DNA from: Embleya sp040605455
GTDB lineage: Bacteria > Actinomycetota > Actinomycetes > Streptomycetales > Streptomycetaceae
NCBI RefSeq assembly: GCF_040605455.1
Contig: NZ_JBEXCV010000022.1
Coordinates: 17,624-81,623, forward strand
Direction: 5' to 3'
Length of the DNA stretch: 64,000 nucleotides
The notes beneath the pieces are model-generated. The model searched no databases. It saw only the letters and a program-made list of their open reading frames with translations, and was not told where the DNA came from. This document shows, piece by piece, positions 1-8,143 of this stretch (within the stretch, counting starts at the first letter, position 1; each line of letters starts with the position of its first letter). A program made the position numbers and the translations under genes.

Positions 1-1169
1 CGCGTACGGTCGACGGGAAACGCCATCCGGACGGGGATCCGCGTCCGCTGCCGGATGACGGCTACGCGCGGTTTCTTTCGCATGCGATGTCGGCGGAGAG
101 CGCTTTTGGCGATCAGATGTTGACCCGCGACGAGGTGCTGCAGTTGCTCTTGTCCTCCGGCGACACGCCGCAGCACATATACCGATCGTTTGTTACCCGG
201 CCGGAGGCTGAACTGCGGTTGACGGCCTGCCAATGGTGGGAGAACCTCCCCTTTGCCGATCGGGTGGCTCTGACGCTCGACCCGGTGCGCAGGGTCCGTG
301 GACGGGCCAGAAGGAAAGCGATCGAGGTACGCCGATGCCTGACCGACATCGACTGGACACCGACCAACCGAGGCAGTGAGTCGGCCATTTACAACCGCCT
401 GCTCACGCGCGCCGACGCCGAGCGGATCATTTGGGGCGAAGCCCCGCCGCATTACCGGTACTACGCCGCCGGGAATCCACATCTCCCGGCCGATCTGGTG
501 GCCGTTCTGGCGCGCGATCTTGATCCGCGCGTGCGCTATCGGGTGTCGATCCGACCGGAATTGACGGAGGATCAGCGGGCGGCGATCGACTACGAGGTGC
601 CGGCGGTGGAGGACCTGGACGACGCGATTCGGTACTCGCCACGTCCCCCCGCGGGTACGCCGGACGAGTGGGCGCGCTCGGCGCATCCCGGGCTGCGACG
701 GATCGCGGCGGGCTCGGTCGGGCTTTCGGCGGAGTCGCGCGATGCCCTGGCGGTTGATTCCGACCTCGGGGTGCGGGTGCTGACCTGTCGTCACCAGGCG
801 GGTGTCGCGCCGGAGTTGCTGTTGAGGGCGTATCGGGACTTCCGTGGTCGGCATCGGAGTCGGCTGACCTGGCGTCCCGGCTTTCCGACGCACGGGCTCG
901 CGCGGTTCGCGGACGACCCGGATTCCGGCATGCGCGAGCTTGTGCTGCGCGATCCGGACGCGCCGGTGGATGTGGTGGTCGGGTTGCTCGCGGATCCGGA
1001 GCGGCGTGTGCGGGCCGCGCTCGCTCGGCATCCGGCGGTGCCGGTGGATCGGTTGCTTGTACTGCTGGACGATGCCGAACTCGGGCCGGATGCGGCGCTT
1101 AATCCGGCGCTTCCGGTCGAGGCCATGCATCGGATCCTGGATGCCGCCGGGGTGCCGCGCGGGGCGTGA
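1..1169 (+). CDS. LRV/HEAT-like repeat protein, 5' end outside window
   Basis: The frame is open from the left edge to the TGA at 1167-1169. The first ATG, at 87, has no ribosome binding site before it, and the residues upstream read like protein (ending DDGYARFLSHA), so the true start is probably outside the window. From about residue 150 after the ATG there are degenerate repeats of about 24 residues, with the pattern N/HP-x2-P-x-DL/V-x2-L-x-DP/D-x3-VR (AAGNPHLPADLVAVLARD, LLADPERRVRAALARHPAVP). This resembles leucine-rich-repeat-variant (LRV) or HEAT-type scaffolds. No catalytic motif is visible. Such proteins usually act as binding scaffolds; the partner is unknown. The fold class is fairly sure and the function is unknown. 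Confidence 0.6.
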   Translation, partial: RTVDGKRHPDGDPRPLPDDGYARFLSHAMSAESAFGDQMLTRDEVLQLLLSSGDTPQHIYRSFVTRPEAELRLTACQWWENLPFADRVALTLDPVRRVRGRARRKAIEVRRCLTDIDWTPTNRGSESAIYNRLLTRADAERIIWGEAPPHYRYYAAGNPHLPADLVAVLARDLDPRVRYRVSIRPELTEDQRAAIDYEVPAVEDLDDAIRYSPRPPAGTPDEWARSAHPGLRRIAAGSVGLSAESRDALAVDSDLGVRVLTCRHQAGVAPELLLRAYRDFRGRHRSRLTWRPGFPTHGLARFADDPDSGMRELVLRDPDAPVDVVVGLLADPERRVRAALARHPAVPVDRLLVLLDDAELGPDAALNPALPVEAMHRILDAAGVPRGA

Positions 1170-1279
1170 AGTCGCCCCGGTGGCACGGGTGGTGAACCGT
1201 CCGTCGATGCGACACGTGTGTGATCGACGGGCGGCTCAGAGGTGGTTTCGGGGGGTGACGAGAGGACTGTCACAACCGG

Positions 1280-1308
1280 CTGACTGCTCATCAGTTCCGG
1301 GCTAGAGT
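1280..1308 (+). promoter_or_regulatory. Candidate promoter with operator-like palindrome before the alcohol dehydrogenase
   Basis: CTGAC-TGCTC-ATCAG at 1280-1294 matches the CTGAC-N5-GTCAG motif found ten more times in the window, with one arm mismatch. It overlaps a possible -35 (TGACTG, 1281-1286). A -10-like TAGAGT follows at 1303-1308 after 16 bases. It lies 118 bases before the GTG start at 1412. This is the weakest functional link in the proposed regulon because the gene is 9 kb from the island. Confidence 0.35.
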
Positions 1309-1411
1309 GCCGCGCGGGTACGCGTGCGCGCTTGAGCTCCGGAGCCGGTCCGGCCGGTAAGCCGTCGAGCGCCCCGGCTCGTCAGCCCATTTTCCGATGG
1401 AGGAGGAACCG

Positions 1412-2479
1412 GTGAAGGGCGTTCTTTTCGATGGCAAGGAAGCCTCGGTCGTCGACGACCTCGAGGTGCGTGCACCCGGGGCCAACGAGGTCCTGGTCAA
1501 GATCGGCGCGGCCGGTCTGTGCCACAGCGACATCTCGGTGATCAACGGCACCATTCCCTTCCCGCCCCCGGTCGTCCTCGGGCACGAGGGCGCCGGTGTC
1601 GTGGAGGCCGTCGGCGAGCTGGTGACGCACGTGAAGCCCGGTGACCACGTGGCCCTGTCCACGCTGGCCTCGTGCGGGGCGTGCCGCGAGTGCGACCGCG
1701 GCCGGCCGACCATGTGTGCCAAGAGCTTCGGCCAGCTCAACCAGCCGTTCACGCGCGGCGGCAAGCCGGTCTACAACTTCGCGGGTCTGTCGGTATTCGC
1801 CGAGCAGATCGTGGTCAAGGGCGTCCAGGCGGTCAAGATCCCCAAGGACATCCCGCTCGCGTCCGCCGCGCTGATCGGGTGCGGTGTGCTGACCGGCGTG
1901 GGTGCGGTGCTGAACCGGGCAAAGGTACAACCCGGTGACACCGTCGCGGTGATCGGCACCGGCGGCATCGGCCTCAACGTGATCCAGGGCGCGAAGCTCG
2001 CGGGCGCGGTGCGGATCGTGGCCGTGGACGCGAACCCGGCGAAGGAGGAGGTGGCGCGGGAGTTCGGCGCGACCGACTTCGTCGACGCGCGTGCGGTCGA
2101 GGACTCGGTCAAGGCGGTCCAGGCCCTGGTGCCGGGCGGTGTGGACCACGCGTTCGAGTGCGTCGGGCACGTCGCGGTGATCCGCAACGCGATCGACATG
2201 CTCGGGCGGGCCGGTCAGGCGATCATCCTGGGCGTCGCGCCGTCGGACGCCGAGGCGTCCTTCCACGTGTCCTCGATGTTCCTGGACAAGTCGATCATGG
2301 GCTGCCGCTACGGGTCGTCGCGCCCGCAGTACGACATCGCGCGCTACGCCGACCTGTACAAGACCGGCGGCCTCAAGCTCGACGAACTGGTCACCCGGAC
2401 CTACGCCCTGGACGACTTCCACCACGCGGTCGAGGACGCCGAGGCGGGCAAGATCGCGCGAGGCGTCTTCGTCTTCTGA
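1412..2479 (+). CDS. Zinc-dependent alcohol dehydrogenase (MDR superfamily)
   Basis: NAD(P)-linked oxidation of an alcohol to an aldehyde or ketone; substrate unknown. Counting from GTG 1412, catalytic-zinc ligands are C37 and H58-E59 (GLCHSD, GHEGAG), and structural-zinc cysteines are C88, C91, C94 and C102. A Rossmann motif (GTGGIG) lies near residue 175. Its 355 residues are normal for class III-like MDR enzymes. An in-frame ATG at 1397 lies on the GGAGGAGG ribosome binding site, so GTG 1412 is the better start. It stands alone and ends at a strong hairpin. An operator-like palindrome upstream (1280-1294) may link it to the catabolic island. Confidence 0.85.
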   Translation: MKGVLFDGKEASVVDDLEVRAPGANEVLVKIGAAGLCHSDISVINGTIPFPPPVVLGHEGAGVVEAVGELVTHVKPGDHVALSTLASCGACRECDRGRPTMCAKSFGQLNQPFTRGGKPVYNFAGLSVFAEQIVVKGVQAVKIPKDIPLASAALIGCGVLTGVGAVLNRAKVQPGDTVAVIGTGGIGLNVIQGAKLAGAVRIVAVDANPAKEEVAREFGATDFVDARAVEDSVKAVQALVPGGVDHAFECVGHVAVIRNAIDMLGRAGQAIILGVAPSDAEASFHVSSMFLDKSIMGCRYGSSRPQYDIARYADLYKTGGLKLDELVTRTYALDDFHHAVEDAEAGKIARGVFVF

Positions 2480-2509
2480 CGCAGTATTCGTTGGATCATC
2501 TTCCGGTCG

Positions 2510-2540
2510 AAGCGCGCTCCTCACGCCGAGGGGCGCGCTT
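2510..2540 (+). terminator. Hairpin terminator after the alcohol dehydrogenase
   Basis: A 13-bp stem with one G-T wobble (arms 2510-2522 and 2528-2540) and a 5-base loop is followed by a short T run. It starts 30 bases after the stop codon. Confidence 0.75.
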
Positions 2541-2633
2541 TGGCGTACGGAGTCCGTACCTCTCCCGATCGGATCTTGTTGCCCTCTGCAATCGACGGGA
2601 TACAATCGGCTCTTCGCACTGACCGGGGGATGT

Positions 2634-3083
2634 GTGATGGCAGAACGGTTTTCGGTGGATTTCGGGTGGCTGGACGCGTTGATAGCCGCGTTCGACGGCT
2701 CGACCCGTGCCACGGACGCGGCGCTCGACGCGCTGCACGAGACCGGCCCGATCCGGACCGGGCACAAGGATCTCGACAAGGCATGCGACCACTTCAATGG
2801 GAAGTGGGAGAAACGGGTCAAGGATTTCCGGGGCGACATCGCCAAATTCCGAGCCGTGGTGGAGAACTCCAAGTCCATGTACGGCGTGACCGAGCAACAT
2901 GTGGCCACCTCCATGGCTCGGTTCACGAGCGGCGCCCCCGCACCGGGTCAGCCGGCCGCCGCATCGCCGGGGGGTGTCGAATCCTCGCTGCGCGCCGTTC
3001 TGGACCCCACCGGCTCGGCCACGCCGTCGGGTGCCTCGCCCACGGCTCCCGCGCCGAGCCGGATCGGTGAGGTGCTCGGATGA
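2634..3083 (+). CDS. Small helical WXG100-like protein with Pro/Ala-rich tail
   Basis: A 149-residue protein. Residues 1-105 are predicted helical and soluble, with a turn around GKWEKRVKDF that recalls ESX/WXG100 hairpins although a strict WXG is absent. Residues 105-149 are Ala/Pro/Ser-rich and low complexity. The start can be GTG 2634 or the adjacent ATG 2637; GGGGGA (2625-2630) suits either. Its stop overlaps the ATG of the next gene by four bases, so the two are translationally coupled. WXG100-type proteins are usually partners or targets of type VII secretion. No secretion machinery gene is visible here. The assignment rests on size, helix pattern and neighbour. Confidence 0.6.
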   Translation: MMAERFSVDFGWLDALIAAFDGSTRATDAALDALHETGPIRTGHKDLDKACDHFNGKWEKRVKDFRGDIAKFRAVVENSKSMYGVTEQHVATSMARFTSGAPAPGQPAAASPGGVESSLRAVLDPTGSATPSGASPTAPAPSRIGEVLG

Positions 3084-4324
3084 GCTCCGCATCGAAGGAG
3101 TTCCCCGGACTGCGCTTCGATCCGGCTCCGGGATTGGTGCCGGCACTCGGTGCGCTGGCTGAGAAGGTACGTCAAGCGGCGACGCAACTGGGCAACGTGC
3201 GAGCAGAGTTGGAGACCACTCTGCGTGATGCCGGGGCCTGGACCGGTTTGGCCGGCGGTTTGTGCCACGACGCCGTTCAGCACATCTATCCGGACGTCTG
3301 GACCATGCACGACGCCCTGTCCGGGGTCGAGCACACACTCGGCGAATGGTCGTACCTCCTGACGGAGTACCAGCGCTCCCGGACGAGTCTGGAGGCCCAG
3401 GCCGTCGCGGCCCGGGCGCGGCTGAAGCAGGCGAAGGCCGATCCCGATGCGGACATCGGGTTCACCGACATCGTCGCTCGATCGGGCCGGGAGCGGGAAG
3501 ACCTCTTCAAGCGCCATGACATCGCAAAGCAGGCGGTGAACCAGGCCGAGGAGGAACTCGACCGGATCATCGGGGCCGCCGAGGCCCTGAAGAAGCAACA
3601 CGACGAATCCGCAGGGACGTTCGCCAAGCAGATCCGCGGCTTCGCCGACCATCTTCCGGACGCGGATACGATGACCCCGGCGGGGTCGAAGCTCATCCCG
3701 CCGTACTTCACGAAGCCGCCGGCCAGCGCCGAAGACCTGGGTCCCAAGCGCGAGTTCGACGTGAGCGATCCCACCGCGAAGGACCAGGCAACGCGCTTGG
3801 CCGCCATGGCGATGGTGGCAGGCCAGGACGCGTACTTCGACAATGATCGCGCGGCGAGCTACATGAAGAATTGGCTCGAGGGGAACGGGCAGGATGTCCA
3901 GTTCGATGCAAGTGAATTCGTGAACGCCAACCCCGCTTTCCAGCAGACGATCAATGAAACCTTGAGGGCCAACGGGGCGGCAGGGAATTTTGATACCGGC
4001 TGGAAGAGCGGTACGGTGGCGAATGACATGCAGAACGGCAAAGTGCCGCGCGAGCTGCAGGATTTCTATTACACGATGAACGGCTATCAATATCGGATAG
4101 TCGGGTCGGATATCACGATGGTCGATGGTCAACCGGTCGGGCAGGTCCGAGTCGACATCTACAAGCGATACAACTGGGGTAATCCCGAGGGTGGCGGGCA
4201 CAGAAACGACATCGAAGGCGTCCCGCAGAACGACTTGGCTCGTCTCAATGAGACCGGGTTGGCCCACGATTTCGACATCGTGGGCAGTACGACGTTCTAC
4301 GCCGCTCCGGCCCCGACTCCGTGA
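3080..4324 (+). CDS. Putative WXG/LXG-type secreted effector with unknown C-terminal domain
   Basis: A 414-residue protein coupled to the genes on both sides. Residues 20-185 are long helices with a WTG turn near residue 54 (DAGAWTGLAGG), as in WXG100/LXG proteins, then a charged coiled-coil stretch (residues 100-190). A linker follows, and a different globular domain from about residue 225 ends in IPQ-like VPQNDLARLNETGLAHDFDIVG. A secretion-type helical N-terminus joined to a variable C-terminal domain is the layout of polymorphic toxins. I do not recognise the C-terminal domain, and no nuclease or ADP-ribosyltransferase motif is obvious. The toxin role is inference; a non-toxic envelope protein is possible. 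Confidence 0.6.
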   Translation: MSSASKEFPGLRFDPAPGLVPALGALAEKVRQAATQLGNVRAELETTLRDAGAWTGLAGGLCHDAVQHIYPDVWTMHDALSGVEHTLGEWSYLLTEYQRSRTSLEAQAVAARARLKQAKADPDADIGFTDIVARSGREREDLFKRHDIAKQAVNQAEEELDRIIGAAEALKKQHDESAGTFAKQIRGFADHLPDADTMTPAGSKLIPPYFTKPPASAEDLGPKREFDVSDPTAKDQATRLAAMAMVAGQDAYFDNDRAASYMKNWLEGNGQDVQFDASEFVNANPAFQQTINETLRANGAAGNFDTGWKSGTVANDMQNGKVPRELQDFYYTMNGYQYRIVGSDITMVDGQPVGQVRVDIYKRYNWGNPEGGGHRNDIEGVPQNDLARLNETGLAHDFDIVGSTTFYAAPAPTP

Positions 4325-4851
4325 ACTCCCCCGGCGCCACGAGTGTGGCCACGGCAGGCGTTCGCAGGCTTCTCTTCCTGGTGCTCGCCTTCCTGGTCGG
4401 CATGCTGGTCCTCGGCGGGGTGACGCTCGGGGCCGTGTATCTCTATGTTCGGCATCCTTGGTCGCCCTCTCATCATGATTCCCGTGCTTATCCCGGGAGT
4501 AGCGATATATCCCTGAAGGAATCTCTGAAGCTGACCGGCGCCACCCTGCCGGCCGATGCGGGCAATGTTCGCTACTATGTCAAGGGAAACATGATGGGAA
4601 CGCTTCTGCAGCTTTCCTATCAGGTTCCGTGTAATTCTGTTCCGGCCATCATGTCAGCCGCGAAACTCACGGTTCCGATTGCCGTGGACAGCATCGACAA
4701 CAAGGTCCGCAGATTCGCCGAGAGCCATGGCTGGCGACCGGAGGCGGGTGCTACGACCGCCGTTGGCGATACGCGAGTATGGAACACCACGGCCATGGTG
4801 CAGACGCTGGGCTCCGGAAAGTGTTCCGTGTATGTCGACGCCTTCAATTGA
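4321..4851 (+). CDS. Single-pass membrane protein, possible partner or immunity protein
   Basis: GTG 4321 overlaps the preceding TGA (GTGA), so translation is coupled. A short cytoplasmic N-terminus is followed by one membrane helix (about residues 16-42, LLFLVLAFLVGMLVLGG) and an exported domain of about 130 residues with two cysteines (in VPCNS and GKCSV) that could pair. The exported domain looks like small alpha/beta proteins that follow effector genes. Its position as third gene of a coupled unit suggests it binds or neutralises the product of 3080-4324 outside the membrane. No family is recognised. Confidence 0.6.
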   Translation: MNSPGATSVATAGVRRLLFLVLAFLVGMLVLGGVTLGAVYLYVRHPWSPSHHDSRAYPGSSDISLKESLKLTGATLPADAGNVRYYVKGNMMGTLLQLSYQVPCNSVPAIMSAAKLTVPIAVDSIDNKVRRFAESHGWRPEAGATTAVGDTRVWNTTAMVQTLGSGKCSVYVDAFN

Positions 4852-4942
4852 GGCCGCCCACGGGCCGCTTCCGGGCTGCGGCAAGACGGGTCGAGGCAGC
4901 CCTGCGGCGGATGACGCTGCGGGTCGCAGGTGTGGACGGCGC

Positions 4943-5161
4943 GTGGCTCTGGAGCGAGGGCTGCCCGCGGACATCCCGGTCGTGGACGGCGAGCGCGTGC
5001 TCGTACTGGACCCGCCGACGTACGAAAGGACCTGGAACGCGGGCCGCTTCCACCCGCACATCACCGGCGAACTCACCCTCGAAGCGGTCCTGAACCGCGC
5101 CGAGACCGAGGCGTACCTGGCCAAGGCCGCACCGCCGCGGATGTGGCCGGACGGCGACTAG
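4943..5161 (+). pseudogene. Short ORF, probably the 3' remnant of a frameshifted gene
   Basis: From GTG 4943 a 72-residue reading frame looks protein-like (VVDGERVLVLDPPTYERTW, later PHITGELTLEAVLNRAETEA). It has no good ribosome binding site. Just upstream, in a different frame, is another plausible stretch (RRMTLRVAGVDGAWLWSEG, around 4905-4960), and joining the two gives a continuous protein-like sequence. I read this as one gene broken by a frameshift near 4950-4970, but a short intact gene cannot be excluded. No family is recognised. Confidence 0.35.
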
Positions 5162-5212
5162 CCGGCAGCCTCGCGGGCTGGTGCGCTCATCGGTCGGCAG
5201 TTCGGCCAGGCA

Positions 5213-5686
5213 TCACCAGATGGGGCGGAGGGGTGGCACCGAGGCACCTGCGAGACCGCGGATCATCCCGGCGAGTTCGGCACGCGGCACCTCGCGGCCG
5301 GCCGCGTGCAGCTGCTCGGTCAGCTGGGCCTCCAGCTGGTGCAGGATGCGCCCGGCCACCGCGAGGTGCTCCAGGGCCTTGTCGGTCAGCACGATCAGCT
5401 TGCGCCGTCCGCCCTCGGGGTGTGGCGTCCGCCGGACGTAGCCACGCTTCTCCAGGTCGTCGACGATCTGGCCGGCCGCTTGCTTGGTCACGCCCAGATG
5501 CTCGGCCAGCTCGCTGCTGGTCGAGCCCGGTCCGTACAGCGCCTGGAAAACGAGCCCGTGTATCGGGCGCAGGTCGGAGTAGCCGGCGCTGTCCAGGCGG
5601 CTCACGAACTCGGAGAGGACCAGCTGGAAGGCCATCCCGAGCAGGAAGGTCAGCTCTGCGCGTTCGAGCGGGTCTTCGATCTCCAT
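5213..5686 (-). CDS. MarR-family transcriptional regulator
   Basis: About 157 residues with the MarR winged helix: SSELAEHLGVTKQAAGQIVDDLEKRGYVRR forms helix-turn-helix plus wing, and RKLIVLTDKAL the wing end, with flanking dimer helices. It is divergent from a small cupin gene, and a perfect 10-bp inverted repeat (5716-5740) lies between them, typical for a MarR dimer controlling itself and its neighbour. The ligand is unknown. I chose ATG 5686; an in-frame GTG at 5704 is possible but lies close to the expected transcription start. Confidence 0.85.
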   Translation of the reverse strand: MEIEDPLERAELTFLLGMAFQLVLSEFVSRLDSAGYSDLRPIHGLVFQALYGPGSTSSELAEHLGVTKQAAGQIVDDLEKRGYVRRTPHPEGGRRKLIVLTDKALEHLAVAGRILHQLEAQLTEQLHAAGREVPRAELAGMIRGLAGASVPPLRPIW

Positions 5687-5715
5687 CGATCCATGTTGAC
5701 ACACCTATCCAAAGC

Positions 5716-5740
5716 AGCTTTACTCACGATGAGTAAAGCT
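5716..5740. promoter_or_regulatory. MarR-type operator palindrome
   Basis: A perfect inverted repeat, AGCTTTACTC-N5-GAGTAAAGCT, sits in the divergent region between the MarR gene and the cupin gene. A -10-like TACACT (5745-5750) for the cupin gene starts five bases after it, so bound protein would block initiation. Confidence 0.75.
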
Positions 5741-5759
5741 GGTTTACACTGGAGGAATC

Positions 5760-6134
5760 ATGTACGTCGTCGGTGAGACCGAGGAGCGCACCACCAGGAC
5801 CGCCGCGGCTGCGATGTTCGCGCTTGCCGGGCCGAGCCAGGGCAGTGCGGAGGTGAGCACCTGGCGGGTGGAGATCGGCGCCGACATCTCCACCCCTGTG
5901 CACATCATCGACCGGGAGCAGGTCTGGATGCCGCTGTCCGGCGCATTCGAGGTCACGGTCGACGGCAGAAGCGAGAAGGTCGAGGCCGGCCGGGCGGTGA
6001 TCGTCCCGGCGGGCGTCGTTCGCCGACTCAAAGCGACCGGTGGTCCGGCCGAGGCACTGGTCTGCATGGTGGTCGGCGGGAAGGCCATGATGCCCGGCAG
6101 CGACGCGAAGATCCCTCTCCCCTGGGCTGAGTGA
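5760..6134 (+). CDS. Small cupin-domain protein
   Basis: A 124-residue single cupin barrel: residues 45-65 (TPVHIIDREQVWMPLSGAFEV) correspond to motif 1 with only part of the usual His/Glu metal set, and residues 75-95 (AGRAVIVPAGVVRRL) to motif 2. A GGAGG ribosome binding site precedes the ATG by four bases. The gene is driven from the MarR-operator region, so the MarR protein probably represses it. The role could be sensing or removal of a small molecule; the substrate is unknown. Confidence 0.75.
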   Translation: MYVVGETEERTTRTAAAAMFALAGPSQGSAEVSTWRVEIGADISTPVHIIDREQVWMPLSGAFEVTVDGRSEKVEAGRAVIVPAGVVRRLKATGGPAEALVCMVVGGKAMMPGSDAKIPLPWAE

Positions 6135-6197
6135 TCCGTTGCCCCGGAGCGGCTCGCGGCACGACCGGACGCACCCCGAGGCTTGTTGGGTCGTGTC

Positions 6198-6581
6198 TCA
6201 GGAACTCGTGGTCGCTCGGTCGGACTCGCTGCGCAGGACGCAGAATTCGTTGCCTTCGGGATCGGCGAGGATTGCCCAGCCCGAGCCATCGGGATTGCGG
6301 TGATCGGCGACAAAGGTGGCACCGAGGCCCAGCAGCCGTTCCACCTCCAGGTCGCGCGAGGTCTCAGGGCGCAAGCACAGATGGATCCGGTTCTTGATCG
6401 TCTTGGCCTCGGGCACCTGGTTGAAGTACAGCACCGGGCCGTCCGGCAGCAGCACCTGAGTTTCCCGGTCACCCGGTCTGTCCTCCGGATGCAGCGGACG
6501 GCCTGTCACACTGCTCCAGAACCGAGCCAGCTCGTAGGCATCCGCACAGTCGATCGCCACGTTCTGCAATACCGAGACCAT
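6198..6581 (-). CDS. VOC/glyoxalase-like protein
   Basis: A 127-residue protein with two beta-alpha-beta-beta-beta modules of the vicinal-oxygen-chelate fold: VSVLQNVAIDCADAYELARFWSSVTGRPL at the start and a second half ending in GWAILADPEGNEFCVLR, a characteristic VOC ending. The start is ATG 6581; the open frame continues upstream to 6743 but reads as low-quality, Arg-rich sequence. Members include bleomycin-binding and glyoxalase-type proteins, but nothing here fixes a substrate. It stands alone. Confidence 0.8.
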   Translation of the reverse strand: MVSVLQNVAIDCADAYELARFWSSVTGRPLHPEDRPGDRETQVLLPDGPVLYFNQVPEAKTIKNRIHLCLRPETSRDLEVERLLGLGATFVADHRNPDGSGWAILADPEGNEFCVLRSESDRATTSS

Positions 6582-6792
6582 GCGCGTGAGCCTTCCCGAT
6601 CTCGACGCCGAACGCCACGGGGTTGCGCCATTCTTCGCGTACATGGCTCGGGCTCCCGTCGGCACTTTCGCTACACGCCGGAGGCCGTTTCCTTCGGATC
6701 GGCTGACCGCCGGATGGCGTGCGGTGGTGCGTGTTCGGCCCACGAGCGGACGTGGGACGCCTCACGGCGCGATCCGGCAAGCTCCGACGGCC

Positions 6793-6984
6793 CTAGAGCA
6801 AGTGGTCGGCTTTGCCGGCTTTGATGTCGCGAATGAGGGTGTGGAGAGCGTCCATGGTGTCGGTGAGGTAGTGGTCTTCCCGGCCATTGACGGCGATGTA
6901 GGCGTTTCCGTCCGTGTCAGTGCCGAGGCGGAAACAGTTTCCGGAGTCCTGGCAGAAGGGGTCTTCCCAGGTGATGTCAGGCAC
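6793..6984 (-). CDS. DUF397 protein
   Basis: A 63-residue protein with the DUF397 layout: N-terminal W/P region, a glycine-rich middle, and the ending IRDIKAGKADHLL. In actinomycetes DUF397 genes almost always follow an XRE regulator with a DUF5753 domain. Here such a regulator lies eight bases upstream (6993-7340) but lacks its N-terminal half, so the pair may no longer work as a switch. Confidence 0.8.
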   Translation of the reverse strand: MPDITWEDPFCQDSGNCFRLGTDTDGNAYIAVNGREDHYLTDTMDALHTLIRDIKAGKADHLL

Positions 6985-6992
6985 GTGCGCTC

Positions 6993-7340
6993 CTAGAGCT
7001 GCTGCATGATCGACCGGATCAGATCGCGTGTCCGAGATTCGCTGAGTGCGATCCGCTCCATCTGGTCGAGTTGGAGGCTGAACTTGCGAAGCTGTGTGCT
7101 CGTGTGTAGGAACTCGGCGACGCTGGTGCGATCCAGCTGGACCGTGTCCAGGCTCGGCACCTCGCCATAGGCGTACAGGAAGGACTGACCGGAGCCGGGG
7201 AACGCTCCTGCGGAGAACGGAATGGCCCGGACGGTGATGTTGCGCTTGTCCGCCAAGTGCAGGAGGTGCGCGAGTTGTTCGCGCAGAACGGTGCGACCGC
7301 CAACCTCGATGCGGAGCGCGGCCTCATGGATCGTGGCCAT
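6993..7340 (-). pseudogene. Truncated XRE/DUF5753 regulator lacking its helix-turn-helix
   Basis: The 115 residues from ATG 7340 are the C-terminal half of a DUF5753 domain (VGGRTVLREQLAHLLHLADK, then VTVRAIPFSAGAF-like and LDTVQLD segments). Full family members are about 280 residues with an N-terminal XRE helix-turn-helix. The frame stays open a little upstream and reads DRPGGPTYMATIHEAALR, where family members continue, but the sequence then becomes non-homologous and no helix-turn-helix is found in any frame before 7723. I read this as a deletion remnant. A short stand-alone ligand domain is possible but less likely. Confidence 0.55.
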
Positions 7341-7723
7341 GTATGTAGGGCCACCCGGCCGGTCGAGTGCGCGTGGATTCGGCGTCAGGCGCGAATCCGG
7401 CCCGGAGCGGTGGTGATCGAGTTGCTTCGGGTGTGGTGAGGATTGGTCGTAGCGGACTTGTACGGGCGACTTCGACGGTGGTTCGGTCGAGAATGATGAA
7501 CTCGTGGGCGGTTTTGATCAATTCCGTGGTGGGTGGGAAATCGTGGGTTATCCGCGTAACCCGTCAGTCCCGCTTTCAGTTGATCGGATAGGTTCCGCGC
7601 GTCCCGGCGGCACCTCTAAACTCGCTCCGCTGCGGCCCCAGGTCCCACGGACCGCGGTCAGGTACCCGATCGGCGCCTCGGGCCACGCGCGGGGTGTCCG
7701 CTGGAGAGGAGCCCTACCGCCCC
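7341..7723. other. Intergenic region with short palindrome
   Basis: No convincing gene. It should contain the missing half of the DUF5753 regulator but does not. A short perfect inverted repeat, GGGTTA-N6-TAACCC, lies at 7545-7562, about 160 bases before the symporter operon. Confidence 0.4.
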
Positions 7724-8143
7724 ATGCCGACTCCGCACGTCGACCCGCACGATCGTCCTCCCGAGCCCGAATCCGAGTCCGACCTCGCGTCCAAGAGCAG
7801 GGATGCCTCCGTCCCGGCCCCGCGCGCTCCGTACGTCGACGACCGCACCGGATATCTGGAAATGGAACAGGATCCGAGGTTCGGGGGACTCAAGAAGCGC
7901 CAGCGATCCTTCATCTTCCCGGTCACCGCCGCATTCCTCGCGTGGTTCCTGCTGTACGTGGTGCTGTCCGCCTACGCGCGCGACTTCATGGCCAAGGAAG
8001 TGATGAACCACATCAACGTCGCGCTGGTGTTCGGGCTCCTCCAGTTCGTCTCGACGTTCGTGATCGCCTGGGCCTATTCACGATTCGCGCGCACCCGACT
8101 CGACCGCGTCGCCACCGAACTGCGAGAGGAACTCGAAGCGTGA
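7724..8143 (+). CDS. DUF485 membrane protein
   Basis: A 139-residue protein. An acidic Pro-rich cytoplasmic N-terminus is followed by two membrane helices (about residues 65-85 and 100-122) separated by ARDFMAKEVMNHINVALVFG, the DUF485 signature. DUF485 genes are usually placed directly before acetate/solute:sodium symporter genes, as here, and probably act as an accessory subunit. ATG 7724 follows GGAGAGGAG at 12 bases; a GTG at 7694 would place the start ahead of that site. The stop overlaps the next start. Confidence 0.85.
   Translation: MPTPHVDPHDRPPEPESESDLASKSRDASVPAPRAPYVDDRTGYLEMEQDPRFGGLKKRQRSFIFPVTAAFLAWFLLYVVLSAYARDFMAKEVMNHINVALVFGLLQFVSTFVIAWAYSRFARTRLDRVATELREELEA

Noticed and set aside
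1382..2926. 514-codon minus-strand frame
   Set aside because: Antisense to the alcohol dehydrogenase, which has complete zinc-binding motifs and a ribosome binding site.
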